Below are positions 63,052-64,000 of a stretch of 64,000 nt of DNA, one piece after another. The translations under genes were made by a program, and so were the position numbers. Location of the stretch: NCBI RefSeq assembly GCF_005844085.1, contig NZ_VCDI01000011.1:34905-98904 (forward strand). Direction: 5' to 3'. This stretch comes from Lichenicoccus roseus. GTDB taxonomy: Bacteria; Pseudomonadota; Alphaproteobacteria; Acetobacterales; Acetobacteraceae. The notes beneath the pieces were generated by a model that saw only the letters and a list, made by a program, of their open reading frames with translations, searched no databases and was not told where the DNA came from. The first letter of the stretch is position 1. The number at the start of each line of letters is the position of its first letter.

Positions 63052-63765
63052 GTGGATGTCGAACCGACCCTGCTGAAGCCGGAGACCCGGCGGCTCTATG
63101 CCACCGACTGGGCTGCATTCGCGCTCTGGTGCCGCAACGGCAACCAGACGGCGCTGCCGGCCGATGCGGTCACGCTGGCAGCGTATCTGCAGGACCAGAC
63201 GGTGCGGCTTGGCCCGGGGGGGCTGGCGCGTCGGCTGGCGGCGATCGTCGACCAGCACCGCAGGTCCGGGCTGCAGGCGCAGGCGCGGGATCCGGCCGTG
63301 CAGGCTGTGCTGCGGGAAGCGCGTCGCACAGCGCGGCCACGACGTCGGCCAGCGCCGGGTGCGGCGCAGCTGACCCGCATGGCCGGCGCCTGTCCCGGTG
63401 ATCTTGCCGGACTGCGCGATCGTGCGTTGCTGTTGCTGGCCGCCGCCGGGCTTGGTCGTGGCGCGCTGGTCGGGCTCGATGTCGAGCACATCCAGATCGG
63501 CCACCAGGGCGTCACCCTGCAGATCGTGGCGGTGGACGGAGCGACGCAGGCGGTTATGCTGCCGCGTACGGCGGAACGCCGACTGTGTCCGGTGCGGGTG
63601 CTGGAGGACTGGCTGCGCAGTTCGGAGACGCGGTTCGGGCCGGTGTTCCGCAAGATCGACCGCTGGGGCAACCTCGAGCACCAGCGCCTTGGCACCGACG
63701 CGCTGCGCCGCATCCTTGTCCGTCGCGCCCTGCGTCGGCTGCGCCCGAAGAAGGCAGCGTTGTGA
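63052..63765 (+). CDS. Recombinase-like protein, module gene 1 (copy 2)
   Basis: A 237-residue near-duplicate of the protein at 5.6 kb, with about nine of ten residues identical from LKPETRRLYATDW to the end (RRLRPKKAAL). It has the same Gly in place of catalytic Arg I and the same early stop, so the inactive form is conserved in both copies. The first about 23 residues of copy 1 are replaced by GTG-DVEPTL, because homology begins only at 63070, directly behind the cupin gene. The stop overlaps the next start (GTGA). Confidence 0.78.
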   Translation: MDVEPTLLKPETRRLYATDWAAFALWCRNGNQTALPADAVTLAAYLQDQTVRLGPGGLARRLAAIVDQHRRSGLQAQARDPAVQAVLREARRTARPRRRPAPGAAQLTRMAGACPGDLAGLRDRALLLLAAAGLGRGALVGLDVEHIQIGHQGVTLQIVAVDGATQAVMLPRTAERRLCPVRVLEDWLRSSETRFGPVFRKIDRWGNLEHQRLGTDALRRILVRRALRRLRPKKAAL

Positions 63766-64000
63766 CCAGCGCGGCCGCAGCCGATGCTGTCGCGCAGGAG
63801 ATCGCGGAGCCGGAAGAGGCGTTCTGTCTGCCCGACACTGACTGGCTGCAGCATCGGCTGACGATCAGCGGGCCGGTGCAGGATCTGACGCGCTTCCGCA
63901 CGGGGGCGGCTGGCGCCGGGACGATCCCGTGGCAGATCGACTTCGAGCAGCTGCAGGAGGACTGGTTCCACCGGCTGATGGGAGGGGCGTCCCGCAGCCT
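63762..64000 (+). CDS. Unknown protein, module gene 2 (copy 2), cut by window end
   Basis: Starts GTG at 63762 inside the stop of gene 1, as in copy 1. The visible 79 codons read VTSAAAADAVAQE, then PDTDWLQHRLTISGPVQDL, AAGAGTIPWQIDFEQLQED and WFHRLMGGASRSL, matching the 6345 protein. Continues beyond the window; an scpA-like third gene is expected next. Confidence 0.75.
   Translation, partial: MTSAAAADAVAQEIAEPEEAFCLPDTDWLQHRLTISGPVQDLTRFRTGAAGAGTIPWQIDFEQLQEDWFHRLMGGASRS

Noticed and set aside
1..64000. CRISPR arrays, tRNA or rRNA genes
   Set aside because: No regularly spaced direct repeats, cloverleaf-type sequences or rRNA stretches were noticed on reading; small RNA genes cannot be excluded without a covariance search.

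Overview
The window is a GC-rich alphaproteobacterial accessory region, most likely a large plasmid or plasmid-like island of an acetic-acid-bacteria relative (Acetobacteraceae). The basis is high GC with mostly G/C third codon positions, a small ParA-type partition pair, many insertion-sequence relics, no housekeeping, rRNA or tRNA genes, and a stress, signalling and metal-transport cargo typical of that family. The taxon is inferred from protein flavour only; no replication initiator gene was recognised.

Layout. 0-5 kb: an IS5-type relic, a parA/coiled-coil partner operon, an IS630 stub butted against a broken IS5-type transposase gene, and an intact tyrosine recombinase. 5-8.5 kb: clpS, a perfect inverted repeat, and a tightly overlapping three-gene module (catalytically defective recombinase-like protein, unknown protein, ScpA-like kleisin) followed by an AT-hook protein. 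8.9-12 kb: two more IS5 relics around an EAL phosphodiesterase, and a tauE/safE gene cut by one of them. 12-20.5 kb: SMR exporter, RidA, RclC-like protein, a TetR/haloalkane dehalogenase pair, LysR, an SDR, a SnoaL-like protein, relics of IS701, a TonB receptor and a DUF2064 gene, and a GST. 20.6-24 kb: ECF sigma, NrsF-type anti-sigma, beta-propeller protein and DUF1223 protein. 24.6-26 kb: a QorB-like/HxlR divergent pair. 26.2-32.7 kb: a six-gene nickel/cobalt-type transport operon with a DUF4331 protein and a TPR protein. 33-35 kb: a decayed scpA copy fused to IS21 debris.

35-50 kb: small proteins, a Crp/Fnr regulator, a fossil cheR, a ferritin-like protein, a bacteriophytochrome histidine kinase, an SDR, a fatty acid desaturase and a large CheB-PAS-PAS-GGDEF-EAL fusion. 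50-57 kb: a minus-strand general-stress and envelope block (YidB, GlsB, DUF3618, holin-like, GSP17M-like, two DUF2382 proteins, CsbD). 57-63 kb: a PAS-LuxR regulator, an AI-2E-type transporter with an extra C-terminal domain, an MscS channel and a secreted cupin. 63.05 kb to the end: a second copy of the recombinase-like/unknown-protein module, running off the window.

Functionally the region reads as an environmental-stress and signalling toolkit (light, c-di-GMP, redox, osmotic and metal responses). The best candidate for something undescribed is the repeated 'dead recombinase - unknown protein - ScpA-like kleisin' module. It occurs twice in apparently intact form (the second copy partly visible) and at least once as a ruin within 58 kb.
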